Positions 19,618 to 29,445 of a stretch of DNA of 64,000 nt are shown here, in pieces. Under the pieces are notes generated by a model. The model saw only the letters and a program-made list of their open reading frames with translations, was not told the DNA's origin and did not search any database. Positions within the stretch are counted from its first letter, which is position 1. Every line of letters begins with the position of its first letter. The translations under genes were made by a program, and so were the position numbers. Origin of the DNA: Candidatus Nitronereus thalassa (GTDB lineage Bacteria; Nitrospirota; Nitrospiria; Nitrospirales; UBA8639); contig NZ_JAQOUE010000001.1 in NCBI RefSeq assembly GCF_032191465.1, forward strand, positions 434,001 to 498,000, given 5' to 3'.

Positions 19618-20008
19618 GGGGACCTCCTCGGATTTGGAAAGCTGTAGTGTCTCGGAAGATGGTGTGGCTGACTTTGCCAAAAATATTCCGGTCTGGTTGC
19701 TTCGAGAATGTGTCGCATGAGACTTGTATCATGTTTTTTGATCTTTTCAAAATGCAGGGCAATTACCTGAAAATTATGCGGTACATTTTGGGACAGCAAC
19801 AAGATGGACACATACCTATGAACTAGAATGACAAGGCAGGTCCTTATCAAAATGGTGCAATCAGGGGACGGAAATATGGTACAGTTTTTCATGGTTCGGG
19901 TTTCAATTTTCTCGACGTCTTTAATAAAATGAATAGAAGGGCTAGTTGCTTTGACGGCATTCATTGGTTTTTGCGTTAACCGTTCATTCTAACCACATGG
20001 GTGACATC
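19618..20008. other. intergenic region between divergent genes
   Basis: Apart from the AGGAGG site of the ACT-domain gene, nothing firm is seen. A CATTCTAAC word occurs about 25 bases before the next gene's start and recurs in the intergenic region 20343-20500. Open frames here are short and not protein-like. Confidence 0.4.
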
Positions 20009-20284
20009 ATGAACTTGCATCAACGTGGCGCGGAACTCGTTAATCAATTGAAGGCCCTTGTGTTGGAGGCTCTGTTGAGTCATCCCGAGGGTGGAGTTGG
20101 CAACCAGGGAGTTTCCCAACGCGAAATTGCTCGGCGAGCGGGGCTCCATAACATTGGGACAGTGGAGTTAGATCGTACCTGCCATGAAATGTTGAGTTTG
20201 CTACGGAAGGATGGAAAAGTGGAGCCCCTTGCCGAAACCAATCGGACCGACGAAGAAGTTCACTGGAGACTCTCTCAAAATTGA
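20009..20284 (+). CDS. small winged-helix-like DNA-binding protein
   Basis: The protein (91 residues from ATG 20009) contains VSQREIARRAGLHNIG, which reads as a helix-turn-helix recognition segment, followed by TCHEMLSLLRKDGKVEPL and VHWRL, the wing-like end of a small winged-helix domain. The frame is open from 19964 with other ATGs at 19964 and 19997; 20009 is preferred because a GGGTGA sequence lies shortly before it. It is probably a local transcription regulator with unknown targets. It stands alone, separated by 528 bases from the universal stress gene on the same strand. Confidence 0.55.
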   Translation: MNLHQRGAELVNQLKALVLEALLSHPEGGVGNQGVSQREIARRAGLHNIGTVELDRTCHEMLSLLRKDGKVEPLAETNRTDEEVHWRLSQN

Positions 20285-20342
20285 ATATCTTTTTTTCTTA
20301 GAGGGAAGACCTTAGAGGTAGACAGTTTAGTTTTGATTAACA

Positions 20343-20500
20343 GGTTTGATCAATGGGAGAAAAGCATTCTAACTTAAAAAGTCTTCACAAAAATATTACC
20401 AAGACTCCAATTTCAAAGGCGATGCGTAGTATTCCGGCCAACTGCTCCACGAAGCCACGAAAGACATGAGTCGGTTGATCGTTGGGAAAATCATTCTAAC
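20343..20500. repeat. two imperfect direct repeats
   Basis: GGTTTGATCAATGGGAGAAA followed by AGCATTCTAAC (20343-20373) and GGTTGATCGTTGGGAAAA followed by TCATTCTAAC (20473-20500) are two imperfect copies about 130 bases apart. They may be binding sites for a regulator or degraded repeats. The rest of 20285-20812 holds no convincing gene. Confidence 0.4.
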
Positions 20501-20732
20501 GCAACTTGAATTCTTCTTTCCGAAAAGGCATAGGCCCGGACCCACTATTCCAAAAACTTTCGTCCATAGCTAATCATCTTATCCGAAATTGTTGGAATAG
20601 TGCGGGCAATGACATCCACGCATTCACTACATTATTCCTCACCGAATCGAACCCTCTGTCCAGGAAAAGGAACAAGAGGAGCACATGGGGCGTTCTGACT
20701 TCTTGGCCATTCTTTACCTACCCTTGTTTAAT

Positions 20733-20761
20733 TTGACAGGTCACCAACAAATACCAAAAAT
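20733..20761 (+). promoter_or_regulatory. sigma70-like promoter of the universal stress gene
   Basis: A perfect TTGACA (20733-20738) is followed after 17 bases by AAAAAT (20756-20761), within an A+T-rich run ending TAATTAAT. It lies about 50 bases before the universal stress gene start. The -35 is strong and the -10 weak. Confidence 0.4.
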
Positions 20762-20812
20762 AATTAATCTAGTGTTGATGGAGGTGTTTTAAATGACTCG
20801 GAAAGGAACAGC

Positions 20813-21763
20813 ATGAAAATTCTCTGGAGTGTGGACTTTTCGCGTGATTCGAAGGCAGCAATCCGATGTTTATCGGGTGTAGATTTTCCGAAAGGATCAG
20901 AAGGGTTATTGCTACATGTGATCTCGAAAAACGAAGAACTTCGAAGGTTGGGACATATTTCTGACTTCGCGATAAATTTGAGCCAACTTCAACAGAAGAC
21001 CATTGAGCGTGTTCACCGAAACCTGAAAAAACTGGCCGATCGATTTTTGCCGTCAACGCTTTCACGATCCATTCTAGTGAGAGAAGGCAATCCGGGAAAA
21101 GAGATTTTAACCGTTCTCAATAAAGAACACCTTGATTTGGCGGTATTGGGTACACGAGGGGTTACCGGAATCAATCGTTTCCTGCTTGGCAGTGTGAGCG
21201 ATTGGATTCTCCAAGAGGCCCCCTGCCCAGTACTTATCGCCCGAGGAGCTGGACGGAAAGAAAAGCGTGGCATGCGAATCGTCCTGGCCACGGATGGTTC
21301 TAGTAAGACTGAGATCGCAGTAGAGTTTATCAACCAGTTATCTTTCCCCCCCAACTCAGAGATTGTCCTCTTTCATGTCATCGAGCCAATCGACTATACG
21401 ATAGTGCAAGATGATTATCGAACCTTAGGTCTCGGGCCTTCTGGTCTCCAGGAATTACAAAAATTAGTCAAGGAAGTTCACGGGCGACGAAAAAAATCCC
21501 AAGAATCCCTCTTGAAGCAGACCAAAAAAAGTCTAACCCTACGCAAGGGAAAAGTGGAACATATTGCCGTGGGGTATGCTGCCGAGGAAATTGTCAAAGC
21601 TGCCTATCGATTTCGGGCAGACTTGGTCGTCATAGGCTCTAGGGGGCTCACCGGCGTGAAGCGAACCTTGCTCGGAAGCGTCTCCAGTCGTGTGGTGCGC
21701 CATGCGCCATGCTCCGTCCTGGTTGTACGAAAAAATGAAAAGTCAAAAAGAGTACGAATCTAA
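20813..21763 (+). CDS. tandem universal stress protein (two UspA domains)
   Basis: The 316 residues form two UspA domains, about 1-145 and 150-310. Each ends with the ATP-binding signature: GTRGVTGINRFLLGSVSDW in the first and GSRGLTGVKRTLLGSVSSR in the second. Both domains keep the G-2x-G-9x-G(S/T) spacing, so both may bind ATP. Each opens with an aspartate-containing first strand (ILWSVDFSRDS; IVLATDGSSKT). Such proteins are induced under starvation, hypoxia or other stress. AAAGGA precedes the ATG. It is a single-gene unit that converges on the MFS transporter gene. Confidence 0.92.
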   Translation: MKILWSVDFSRDSKAAIRCLSGVDFPKGSEGLLLHVISKNEELRRLGHISDFAINLSQLQQKTIERVHRNLKKLADRFLPSTLSRSILVREGNPGKEILTVLNKEHLDLAVLGTRGVTGINRFLLGSVSDWILQEAPCPVLIARGAGRKEKRGMRIVLATDGSSKTEIAVEFINQLSFPPNSEIVLFHVIEPIDYTIVQDDYRTLGLGPSGLQELQKLVKEVHGRRKKSQESLLKQTKKSLTLRKGKVEHIAVGYAAEEIVKAAYRFRADLVVIGSRGLTGVKRTLLGSVSSRVVRHAPCSVLVVRKNEKSKRVRI

Positions 21764-21818
21764 AGATTGCTGGGCTTTTCAAAATTTCAAGAAAAAGGCA
21801 GGTATGCCATAATTTTTG

Positions 21819-23111
21819 TTACGCAGCTTGCTGTAGCTTACTTGCTTGAGGTTCGGTAAACCCGCGGAGCAGTCCTCCAATGACGATGGCGCGTAAGAAT
21901 CCTGAGACTAAGAAAACCAAAGGGAGACTCGTGGTCAAAGAAATTTGTAAGATGGGCACGACGGCTTGGCTTGGTAAAGTGACAGCCAACCAACTGCCGG
22001 CCATAGCGCCAATAAACCATCCCAAGGCATTCGCCGTATTATAGACTGCCACGCCCATTGCCCGATCTTCGCGTGGCACCGCATGAAACACAAAATTCTG
22101 TAACCCCAGCGCCATCCCACTCCACAACACCCCGCCAAAGAAATTGATTGCCACCAAGTAGGGCACGCCGGTATGGAACAAATACAGCATCGGTAAAAAT
22201 GGCACGAAGATCCCACACCAGCGGATCAGGGCCTTGGTTCCATATTGATCACTCAATCGTCCCCACAAGGGAAACGTGAGAATTTGTCCTAGGACTCCTG
22301 AAGCCAGCCAGAATGTATATTCCAGGTAACTCCAGTGCAGATCTTGTAACAGGTAAATCACGAAGTATGGACCGGCAATCAATACCGCTGCATGAAGGGA
22401 GCCGGAAAACAGAAGAAATTTTCCGAAATTTTGGCTGTGGATCCATTGCTTTGAGGGCAAGAGCGAAATATCAAGTTTGGGGAGAGCGGGAACCACGCTT
22501 TCATCCACTCGAGCCAACGACAAAGCCGAAGCGGCTCGTGCGGCTGCGGCAAAGAAAAAGAGTATGCCAAAACCGATAAGGGGCCGGCCTAGGCCCTCAA
22601 CCCAATGCAACAACACCCCTCCTCCAACTAATGCCAGAAATTGTGTCATCGTCATAACGCGTGCGCGCCGACTAAAATAAGATCCCCATTGATGAGAATG
22701 CACCAAATCGGTCATGAGACTATTCCAGGCAGGAATGACCAGGTGCCCCATAGTGAAATACGCCACCGCACAACCAATGACCAGCCACGCCCCGATTTCA
22801 GGGAAGACCCACGGTAAAGCCAACAATGGTCCCCACATACACATTTGGGCGACCATGCCCGTGAGAATGACCGGCCGACGTGCCTGGAGTCGATTGAGTA
22901 ACCAGACGGAAAGGAACTGGGCCCATACGCCTAGTGTTTGGGGAATGGCCGATAAAAGTCCAATTTGAAACGGGGAAGCATGAAAGATCAACGCAAAAGC
23001 TGAGAGGTACGATTCGCCTCCGCCTTGAGAAAGGGCATAAAAGAAGGCATCCCGTAAGCCATAGCGTTGTCCCCGTTTCATTCCAGGGTGTGATGAGAGA
23101 TGGTCGTTCAT
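21819..23111 (-). CDS. MFS transporter
   Basis: The 430-residue protein has about twelve hydrophobic helices and the soft MFS pattern, with a central basic loop (RARVMTMTQF) and WGRLSDQYGTKALIRW after helix 8, a version of the GxLaDrxGrkr loop. The N-terminal half includes SQGGGESYLSAFALIF. The substrate cannot be deduced. It resembles MFS proteins often found as single genes in Nitrospirota. It is separated by about 125 bases from purF, which is on the same strand. Confidence 0.8.
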   Translation of the reverse strand: MNDHLSSHPGMKRGQRYGLRDAFFYALSQGGGESYLSAFALIFHASPFQIGLLSAIPQTLGVWAQFLSVWLLNRLQARRPVILTGMVAQMCMWGPLLALPWVFPEIGAWLVIGCAVAYFTMGHLVIPAWNSLMTDLVHSHQWGSYFSRRARVMTMTQFLALVGGGVLLHWVEGLGRPLIGFGILFFFAAAARAASALSLARVDESVVPALPKLDISLLPSKQWIHSQNFGKFLLFSGSLHAAVLIAGPYFVIYLLQDLHWSYLEYTFWLASGVLGQILTFPLWGRLSDQYGTKALIRWCGIFVPFLPMLYLFHTGVPYLVAINFFGGVLWSGMALGLQNFVFHAVPREDRAMGVAVYNTANALGWFIGAMAGSWLAVTLPSQAVVPILQISLTTSLPLVFLVSGFLRAIVIGGLLRGFTEPQASKLQQAA

Positions 23112-23237
23112 ATTTAGGAAAATAAAATAGAGTTAATCAGCATATGTCTGCACGATAGTAATGAAGGGAATACAGCTCGTACGCTTAACCGTGGTGATAA
23201 AATAACATTCCAAAGGAAGAGGCTATTTTGGGGGCGG

Positions 23238-24719
23238 CTAACGTGGAGACGTGTTTACATCAAACAAGCCAAGTTGGATTTCTTCAGCCTTGGTGAAGGG
23301 AATGGGGTATTGATCGGTGAAGCAGGCATGGCAGTAGTGGTCGTTCCGGCCTGGGGCAGCATTCAACATTCCTTCGAGACTTAAATACGCGAGACTGTCA
23401 GCGGTAATGTATTTTCGAATTTCTTCAATGTTATGACTGGACCCGATCAGTTCTTTTTGGGTCGGCGTATCGATCCCATAAAAACAGGGCGCGATCGTGG
23501 GCGGTGAACTGATCCGCATATGAATTTCCTTGGCCCCGGCGTTTCGCAACATTTTCACGATTTTCCGGCTGGTGGTTCCCCGCACGATGGAATCATCCAC
23601 CACGACCACCCGCTTTCCTTCAAGCACATCCGGCACGGCATTGAGCTTGAGTTTGACCCCAAAATGCCGAATCGACTGTTCAGGCTCAATAAACGTTCGC
23701 CCAATATAATGGTTACGGGTTAACCCGATTTCAAACGGTATTCCGGCACCCTCCGAAAATCCCAAGGCCGCGGGCACTCCAGAGTCCGGGACGGGAATGA
23801 CAATATCCGCCGGGACCATGGCTTCTTTAGCCAATTGCCGGCCCAACGCCTTCCGCACAGGGTAAACCGCATAATTGCCAAATATCTTTGAATCAGGTCT
23901 GGCAAAATAGACATATTCAAACACGCATTTGGCCGGAGTTTCCGGCACAATAAATGGGTGGTGGGAGGTCAACCCTTGGTCATTGACCACGATCACTTCG
24001 CCCGGTTCCACTTCGCGCACGAATTCAGCCCCAATTAAATCAAAGGCACAGGTTTCCGACGCCACGATCCAGGCATCTTTATAACGACCCAGGCAAAGAG
24101 GACGAAATCCATAGGGATCCCGTGCCGCCACCATCTCATGCTCCGTCAGTAAGGCGAGTGAATAGGCGCCTCGGACCAGAGAGAGGGCTTCGATGAGTCG
24201 GTTGAGGAAGCTCTCCCCTTTGGAATGAGCAATCAGATGCACGATGACTTCGCTATCGGAGTCGGATTGAAAGATGGAACCATAGGCTTCGAGTTCACTT
24301 CGCAGAACGGAGGCATTGGTGAGATTCCCATTATGCGCCAGCGCCAAATGCCCAAAAGCATAGTTAACGGTCAGGGGTTGAATATTTCGATGATTGCTTT
24401 CCCCGGCGGTGGAATACCGATTATGCCCTATGGCTTTCGTCCCCTTTAACCGACGAATCTCTTTTTTCGTAAAAATATCCGCTACCAATCCCATCCCTTT
24501 TTCCACGTTGAAATTGTGGCCATCGGTCGACACAATCCCCGAGCTTTCCTGCCCACGATGCTGGAGCGCATACAAACCCAAATAGGTCAGATTCGCCGCT
24601 TCCTTATGACCATAAATCCCAAAAACGGCGCATTCATCATGAAATTTATCAGGCATAATAAGTTCCGTGGGATCGGGATTCATTGAAAGGGAATTGGGAG
24701 AGGTTATGTGATTTTTCAT
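23238..24719 (-). CDS. purF: amidophosphoribosyltransferase
   Basis: PurF catalyses the first committed step of purine synthesis, making phosphoribosylamine from PRPP and glutamine. The N-terminal glutaminase domain shows ECAVFGIYG, whose Cys is the nucleophile, HNRYSTAG, and HNGNLTN. The phosphoribosyltransferase domain shows VVVVDDSIVRGTTS, the PRPP-binding loop. The frame opens with MKNHITSPN and two later Met codons; starting at 24656 (MPDKFHDE) would leave only a short propeptide before the catalytic Cys, as in most PurF proteins. No start has a strong ribosome-binding site. Conserved cysteines near the C-terminus (HYCHACF) may bind an Fe-S cluster, as in the Bacillus type. It directly follows purL. 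Confidence 0.94.
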   Translation of the reverse strand: MKNHITSPNSLSMNPDPTELIMPDKFHDECAVFGIYGHKEAANLTYLGLYALQHRGQESSGIVSTDGHNFNVEKGMGLVADIFTKKEIRRLKGTKAIGHNRYSTAGESNHRNIQPLTVNYAFGHLALAHNGNLTNASVLRSELEAYGSIFQSDSDSEVIVHLIAHSKGESFLNRLIEALSLVRGAYSLALLTEHEMVAARDPYGFRPLCLGRYKDAWIVASETCAFDLIGAEFVREVEPGEVIVVNDQGLTSHHPFIVPETPAKCVFEYVYFARPDSKIFGNYAVYPVRKALGRQLAKEAMVPADIVIPVPDSGVPAALGFSEGAGIPFEIGLTRNHYIGRTFIEPEQSIRHFGVKLKLNAVPDVLEGKRVVVVDDSIVRGTTSRKIVKMLRNAGAKEIHMRISSPPTIAPCFYGIDTPTQKELIGSSHNIEEIRKYITADSLAYLSLEGMLNAAPGRNDHYCHACFTDQYPIPFTKAEEIQLGLFDVNTSPR

Positions 24720-24760
24720 AGTTCCATAATTTTAAGTTCGACTTGAACTTAACTTTAAAT

Positions 24761-27019
24761 TTAGTCGTGAAGCTTGTGTTCTAAGCTGCTATTCCAAAGA
24801 TCAAATAAATCAGTGACGGGCAAGTGAAGGCTGCATCCAGGAGTTGACCGCCCACCAGTTACCGCAATATCTAAGTCGACCCCACCAACTTCTCCCACAT
24901 CCATGGCAGGAACCTCTCGTTCCTGACAGAAAGACAACACCTGTTTCGAATGTTCGGGGGAAATAGAAAGTACCACACGGGAGGGGCTTTCTCCAAAAAG
25001 CAGCGCATCCAATCGCTGCCCATCCGACTCCAGCTGAATTTTTCCACCCAAGGCTTTCCCGTCAACGACTTGAGGAGAGAAGCAACATTCGGCAAGTGTA
25101 ACAGCCAGGCCTCCATCCGAACAATCATGCGCGGATTGAACCCACCCTTGGTGAATCATGGCCAGCAAGCAATCGTGAAGAGCTTTTTCCGTTTCCAAAT
25201 TAAGCCAAGGCGGACTCCCCTGCTCCCGATAATGTACGATTTTCAGATACTCCGTTCCACCTAAATCTTCCTTGGTTTCCCCCAGCACAATAACGCGATC
25301 CCCAGGGTTCTTAAACCATTGGGTCGTGGCATGTTCCGCAGGCTCGATAAGCCCAACCATCCCGATAACGGGGGTGGGATAAATCGATAGCCCATTGGTC
25401 TCGTTGTACAGGCTTACGTTGCCGCTCACGACAGGAATGTGAAAGGCACGGCAGGCATCCGAAATGCCTTCGACGGCAAGCACAAACTGCCACATAATGT
25501 CCGGCCGTTCGGGGTTCCCAAAGTTCAGACAATCCGTTACACCAATAGGTTGAGCGCCAGAACACACCAAATTGCGAGCCGCTTCGGCAATAGCTAAGGT
25601 GCCGCCCATGTAAGGATTGAGCAGGCAATACCGGCTGTTACCATCGGTGGTCATGGCCAAGGCCTTGTTTGTGCCTTTAATTCGTACGACTGCTGCATCC
25701 GAACCAGGACGAACGATGGTATTAATCCCCACCATATGGTCGTATTGCCGATACACCCAGGACTTGCTGGCGATCGTAGGAGATTCTAAAAGGGAACGCA
25801 GAACAGTCTCGGGGTCTTTTACATCAGGCAGATTGTCAAAAGAGTAGGATTGCAAGACGTCTTGATATTCTGGTGGCTTTATCGGGCGCTCATATTTTGG
25901 GCTTTCGTCGGCTAAGGCCTTCGCGGGAATTTCAGCGACCACCGTTCCATGCTCCTTTAAACGCACAAAACCGTCATCGGTCACCTTCCCGACTACTGCC
26001 GCATCAATGCCCCATTTTTTGCAAATTGCCAGGACTTGATCTTCTTTTCCCGCCTTAGCCACCAGCAACATGCGCTCTTGGGATTCCGAAAGCATGAGTT
26101 CGTACGGGGTTATGTTAGGTTCGCGCCTGGGGACATTCGCCAGTTCCAGTTCAATACCCGTCCCAGCCCTTGAGGCCATTTCACAGGAAGAACTCGTCAA
26201 TCCAGCCGCCCCCATATCCTGGATACCTGCCAAAATATCTTTATCCAAGAATTCCAGACAGGCTTCGAGCAAGAGTTTTTCCAAAAAGGGATCGCCCACC
26301 TGGACATTCGGCCGTTTCTTCTCCGAAGCGTCATCAAAACTGTCCGAGGCCATGGTGGCCCCATGGATGCCATCGCGCCCAGTTTTGGCGCCGATATACA
26401 ACACGGGATTGCCGACTCCTTCGGCGGCACCTCGCAGCAGTTGATCTGTTTTCACAATGCCCAGGCAAAACACATTCACCAGCGGGTTTTTGCCATAAAT
26501 ATCGTTAAACACAATTTCGCCGCCGACCGTGGGCACGCCAATACAATTGCCATACCAGGAAATGCCGGAGATCACGCCTTTGAGTAAATGCCGGTTTTTT
26601 GCCTGATCCAGCTCGCCGAATCGAAGAGAATCCAGAAGCGCAATGGGTCTGGCGCCCATCGTGAAAATGTCGCGGAGAATACCCCCGACTCCGGTGGCCG
26701 CTCCCTGAAATGGTTCGATGAACGACGGATGGTTGTGGGATTCCATTTTAAACACAGCGCAAAGTCCATCCCCGATATCCACTGCTCCGGCATTTTCCCC
26801 TGGTCCTTGGATCACGCGCTCCCCTTCTGTGGGAAATCGCTTAAGATGAATCCGAGAACTCTTGTACGAGCAATGCTCGCTCCACATCACGGAAAAGACA
26901 CCTAGCTCGGTGAGATTCGGCTCGCGTCCAAGATGTTTGAGGATCTGCTGATACTCTTCATCCGACAGGCCGTGCTGTTGAATCACCTCTGGCGTAATGT
27001 CAGTCGAAGAGCGCTGCAT
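24761..27019 (-). CDS. purL: phosphoribosylformylglycinamidine synthase subunit PurL
   Basis: PurL catalyses the ATP-dependent amidation of FGAR to FGAM in purine synthesis. At 752 residues it is the small-type synthetase that works with separate PurS and PurQ, which are not in this window. Visible signatures are [10 protein letters not shown] near the N-terminus, [18 protein letters not shown], the duplicated AIRS-like halves, and [17 protein letters not shown]. It precedes purF by 41 bases, and a short inverted repeat AAGTTC/GAACTT lies between them; the pair is likely an operon. No clear ribosome-binding site precedes its ATG. Confidence 0.95.
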   Translation of the reverse strand: MQRSSTDITPEVIQQHGLSDEEYQQILKHLGREPNLTELGVFSVMWSEHCSYKSSRIHLKRFPTEGERVIQGPGENAGAVDIGDGLCAVFKMESHNHPSFIEPFQGAATGVGGILRDIFTMGARPIALLDSLRFGELDQAKNRHLLKGVISGISWYGNCIGVPTVGGEIVFNDIYGKNPLVNVFCLGIVKTDQLLRGAAEGVGNPVLYIGAKTGRDGIHGATMASDSFDDASEKKRPNVQVGDPFLEKLLLEACLEFLDKDILAGIQDMGAAGLTSSSCEMASRAGTGIELELANVPRREPNITPYELMLSESQERMLLVAKAGKEDQVLAICKKWGIDAAVVGKVTDDGFVRLKEHGTVVAEIPAKALADESPKYERPIKPPEYQDVLQSYSFDNLPDVKDPETVLRSLLESPTIASKSWVYRQYDHMVGINTIVRPGSDAAVVRIKGTNKALAMTTDGNSRYCLLNPYMGGTLAIAEAARNLVCSGAQPIGVTDCLNFGNPERPDIMWQFVLAVEGISDACRAFHIPVVSGNVSLYNETNGLSIYPTPVIGMVGLIEPAEHATTQWFKNPGDRVIVLGETKEDLGGTEYLKIVHYREQGSPPWLNLETEKALHDCLLAMIHQGWVQSAHDCSDGGLAVTLAECCFSPQVVDGKALGGKIQLESDGQRLDALLFGESPSRVVLSISPEHSKQVLSFCQEREVPAMDVGEVGGVDLDIAVTGGRSTPGCSLHLPVTDLFDLWNSSLEHKLHD

Positions 27020-27089
27020 GGATTAGAAAATTAAAGTGAAGCTTTAGATGGCTGTTTGGTCTTTAATGGCCGATTTTCTTAAACTTATT

Positions 27090-27110
27090 CCCCTCCTTTG
27101 TAAGGAGGGG
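27090..27110. repeat. REP-like hairpin
   Basis: CCCCTCCTT (27090-27098) pairs perfectly with AAGGAGGGG (27102-27110) around a three-base loop and is followed by TTAGGGGAGGT. I recognise this as a widespread dispersed intergenic palindrome in diverse bacteria. It lies upstream of purL and close to the repeat-bracketed islet. Confidence 0.55.
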
Positions 27111-27183
27111 TTAGGGGAGGTAGAAAACTTCTAACTCATGAGAGCAGATCATACACGTTCCGAAGAAAAAAAGAAAAGATGTT

Positions 27184-27400
27184 GATTATATGTGGGGTTT
27201 CGTCCCCACACGACGAGTCCCTTTTGTTTCGGCAAAAGGGACCAAAACCATTTCCGCCCGTGCGCGGCCCTACGGGTGTCTGGACTACCACCACGAATCA
27301 AGGTGGCTCAGAAACTCGCGAATTCTATCCTGAGTCTTACCGGAGGACTCAAACAGTATTCGCCTAAAGAGGTAAGATTCGTGGCGGCGGCCCAGCCGCG
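27184..27400 (+). repeat. dispersed intergenic repeat, copy A
   Basis: The core reads TGGGGTTTCG, then CGACGAG, then CCCTTTTGTTTCGGCAAAAG (itself a palindrome) followed by ACCAAAACCATTT and GCCCGTGCGCG (27193-27266). A looser match continues through GTGGCTCAGAAACTCGCG and ACTCAAACAG to about 27380. The same order, on the opposite strand, occurs at 29190-29437. The elements contain short open frames that are not genes. The region 27020-27492 carries no other gene. Confidence 0.7.
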
Positions 27401-27492
27401 CCCAACGCGGGGCGACCTGGGGTCACCATAATTTTTGCACTCAAAAATTTTCAACCAAAGGATTGATCTAAAAGGTAAATCGCCTAGGCGTC

Positions 27493-29118
27493 TCACATTA
27501 GGGCCAGCTTTTTGGACCTGTCTGGGTCCTCAATAAGATCATTATGTTCTTCATATAATTTTCTCAGCGTAGACAGGGCAATCTCTAAACATTCATTTCT
27601 TTTTTGAACTGCATCCTCATGTGATATTTCTATTACCCCATGCACAATCTGGCTTCTATAGTTATAGAATTTCACGATTTTCTTCTGTAAACCTAACCTA
27701 TCCTTTGGCAAGTCCTTTAGAAGTTTCGAAATTGAGATAGATATTCTAAAACTTAACTCGTCATTACCTCCAAATAGGTTTTCCCACGCTATAACAGCGT
27801 CCACGAATCCATCAATGGGATTTGTGCGTTCATTGATTGCAGAAAGGATTCGCCGAATAGCTATTCTTATTGTCTCATCATTTGACGAATTTATAGTCGA
27901 AGACCAATGCTTTAGTGACTCCGATGACCCTGCGCTTAATAGATAGTGCTGCACTGGCGACCTTAGTTTGTTTGACCAAGATATGTTTGTGCCAAGACTT
28001 ATGGGATCAACAATAAGTGTCCAAGCAGGCGTAATGCCTACTGGTGGGTTCCTCTCTAATGCCAAGGCAAATGTCAAACTCAAGTTTTCTTGAGTTTTTT
28101 CTAGTTCACTCCTCGCTTGTCTAAATTCAGGTGGCCATGTCAGCTTCTCATCTGCACTTGGCTGTAAAAAATCAACTTTGTATTGATACTCAGATTCTAG
28201 AATGAATCCTAAGGATACATTTTCTTCAGATAGAACAGACGGTCTAGCTGCTGAAGGTACAAGGTCCAGAATTTCTGAATTATATCCTCTTATTTTACCC
28301 CACTCGATATCTAGAGAATCTAGACTTTTCAAACCCACGTTATGAAATCCAATAAATACGGGAACCCTAATCGTTTTCCCATCAGCAACATCTCGAACCA
28401 TATTTATAACTTCTTCAATCGGAGGTAAAAGAGCCTCTTTTGATATGGTTCCACGTAGCTGCATGAGCTCAAATGCATTTGAGATTAGCGTTTCCGGGAA
28501 GCCCGATAGCTGAAAACTACCACCGCGACCAGTAGATGAACTATAATACCCAATTGTCTCCATATCATTCTTACCAATTTTTGAGAATATTTTTTTCAAT
28601 GAATCATCTTTTAATATTTCCTTAAATAGCTCATAACGAGCAGGTAATTTATATAATGCAGACCCTATCCGGAAAAAAGGATTTGCAAAATAAGAACTGT
28701 TAGACGGTGGTTTTATTAAAAATAGTGGATATATTTCGAACGCAAGGCAGGAGACTAAATAAGCAACTCTGTCTTTGCTCTCAATTGTAAGTGATTCCCC
28801 ACCCAAATGCTCTCGCCATAAATTAAACAAGTGCCTCTGCCCTTCAAAAAGATCAGAAAAACTATGCATAATGGGGAAATCGACATCGCCTTGATCAATA
28901 GACTGCATCCTTAACTGGCGACAAATTCGAATATAGTCTTTAAGAACCACTGGTTGGTTTCCATCCAATTCAAAATTTCCATTGATTAGATCCTGGGCGT
29001 CTTGATTATTTATATTTAGTATGTATGCAATAATCTGATGCCCCATATTCTTCACAAATAGTGGGATCTCCACACTGCTCATTGTATCTTCCTCTTGGTT
29101 GTTAGGTGAATTCGTCAT
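27493..29118 (-). CDS. ApeA-like HEPN-domain protein, possible defence gene
   Basis: The 541-residue protein starts at ATG 29118, five bases after a GAGGGAG ribosome-binding site. The longer open frame to 29286 runs into a dispersed repeat and should be ignored. The C-terminal part (about 430-510) resembles the ApeA-like HEPN domain: AVIAWENLFGG, a helix pair, and Arg488 to His493 in RSQIVHG, the Rx4H motif of HEPN ribonucleases. The first 430 residues are not recognised. The gene is clearly more A+T-rich than its neighbours and is bracketed by inverted repeat copies, suggesting acquisition. ApeA-type HEPN proteins act as abortive-infection effectors; the same role here is inference from the domain and setting. 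Confidence 0.65.
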   Translation of the reverse strand: MTNSPNNQEEDTMSSVEIPLFVKNMGHQIIAYILNINNQDAQDLINGNFELDGNQPVVLKDYIRICRQLRMQSIDQGDVDFPIMHSFSDLFEGQRHLFNLWREHLGGESLTIESKDRVAYLVSCLAFEIYPLFLIKPPSNSSYFANPFFRIGSALYKLPARYELFKEILKDDSLKKIFSKIGKNDMETIGYYSSSTGRGGSFQLSGFPETLISNAFELMQLRGTISKEALLPPIEEVINMVRDVADGKTIRVPVFIGFHNVGLKSLDSLDIEWGKIRGYNSEILDLVPSAARPSVLSEENVSLGFILESEYQYKVDFLQPSADEKLTWPPEFRQARSELEKTQENLSLTFALALERNPPVGITPAWTLIVDPISLGTNISWSNKLRSPVQHYLLSAGSSESLKHWSSTINSSNDETIRIAIRRILSAINERTNPIDGFVDAVIAWENLFGGNDELSFRISISISKLLKDLPKDRLGLQKKIVKFYNYRSQIVHGVIEISHEDAVQKRNECLEIALSTLRKLYEEHNDLIEDPDRSKKLALM

Positions 29119-29189
29119 CATTTCTCCCTCTGTGCAGTATATCTGACCAATATCAAACCATCTAGGCAATGACTTCTTAAATAAATACA

Positions 29190-29437
29190 TTGGGTGCGGC
29201 GGAGCTGGAGTGCCGAATCGACTTTTCGGCGAGGGCTGTTTGAGTGGAGAGGTGGCTTTGCACCTCGGAGCGAGTTCCCGAGCCATTGTGATTTGGTACG
29301 GAAGCGGAGGAACCCGGAAGAGAATGGTACGCTTTTTCGCAATTCTCTGGAGGGACGCGCACGGGCAAAAATGGTTTTGGGTCCTTTTGCCGAAACAAAA
29401 GGACCTCGTCGGCGGGGGCGAAACCCCGCTATAATAA
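29190..29437 (-). repeat. dispersed intergenic repeat, copy B (inverted relative to copy A)
   Basis: On the reverse strand from 29437 downwards the order is GCGGGGTTTCG, CGACGAG, CCTTTTGTTTCGGCAAAAGG, CCAAAACCATTT, GCCCGTGCGCG, then TGGCTCGGGAACTCGC and ACTCAAACAG and TCGCCGAAAAG. This matches copy A at 27184-27400 in inverted orientation. Between the two lies only the HEPN gene. Open frames across this copy explain the false N-terminal extension of that gene. Confidence 0.7.
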
Positions 29438-29445
29438 AATCCTGG

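Noticed and set aside
20506-20736. 76-residue forward open frame before the universal stress gene
   Set aside because: No ribosome-binding site, unusual composition, and it overlaps the promoter-like region.
27179-27431. Overlapping short open frames with protein-like appearance
   Set aside because: They lie entirely in repeat copy A, and matching frames occur in inverted copy B, so they are repeat sequence, not genes.
29119-29286. Upstream extension of the HEPN gene to 29286
   Set aside because: It runs into repeat copy B, and a good ribosome-binding site supports the start at 29118.
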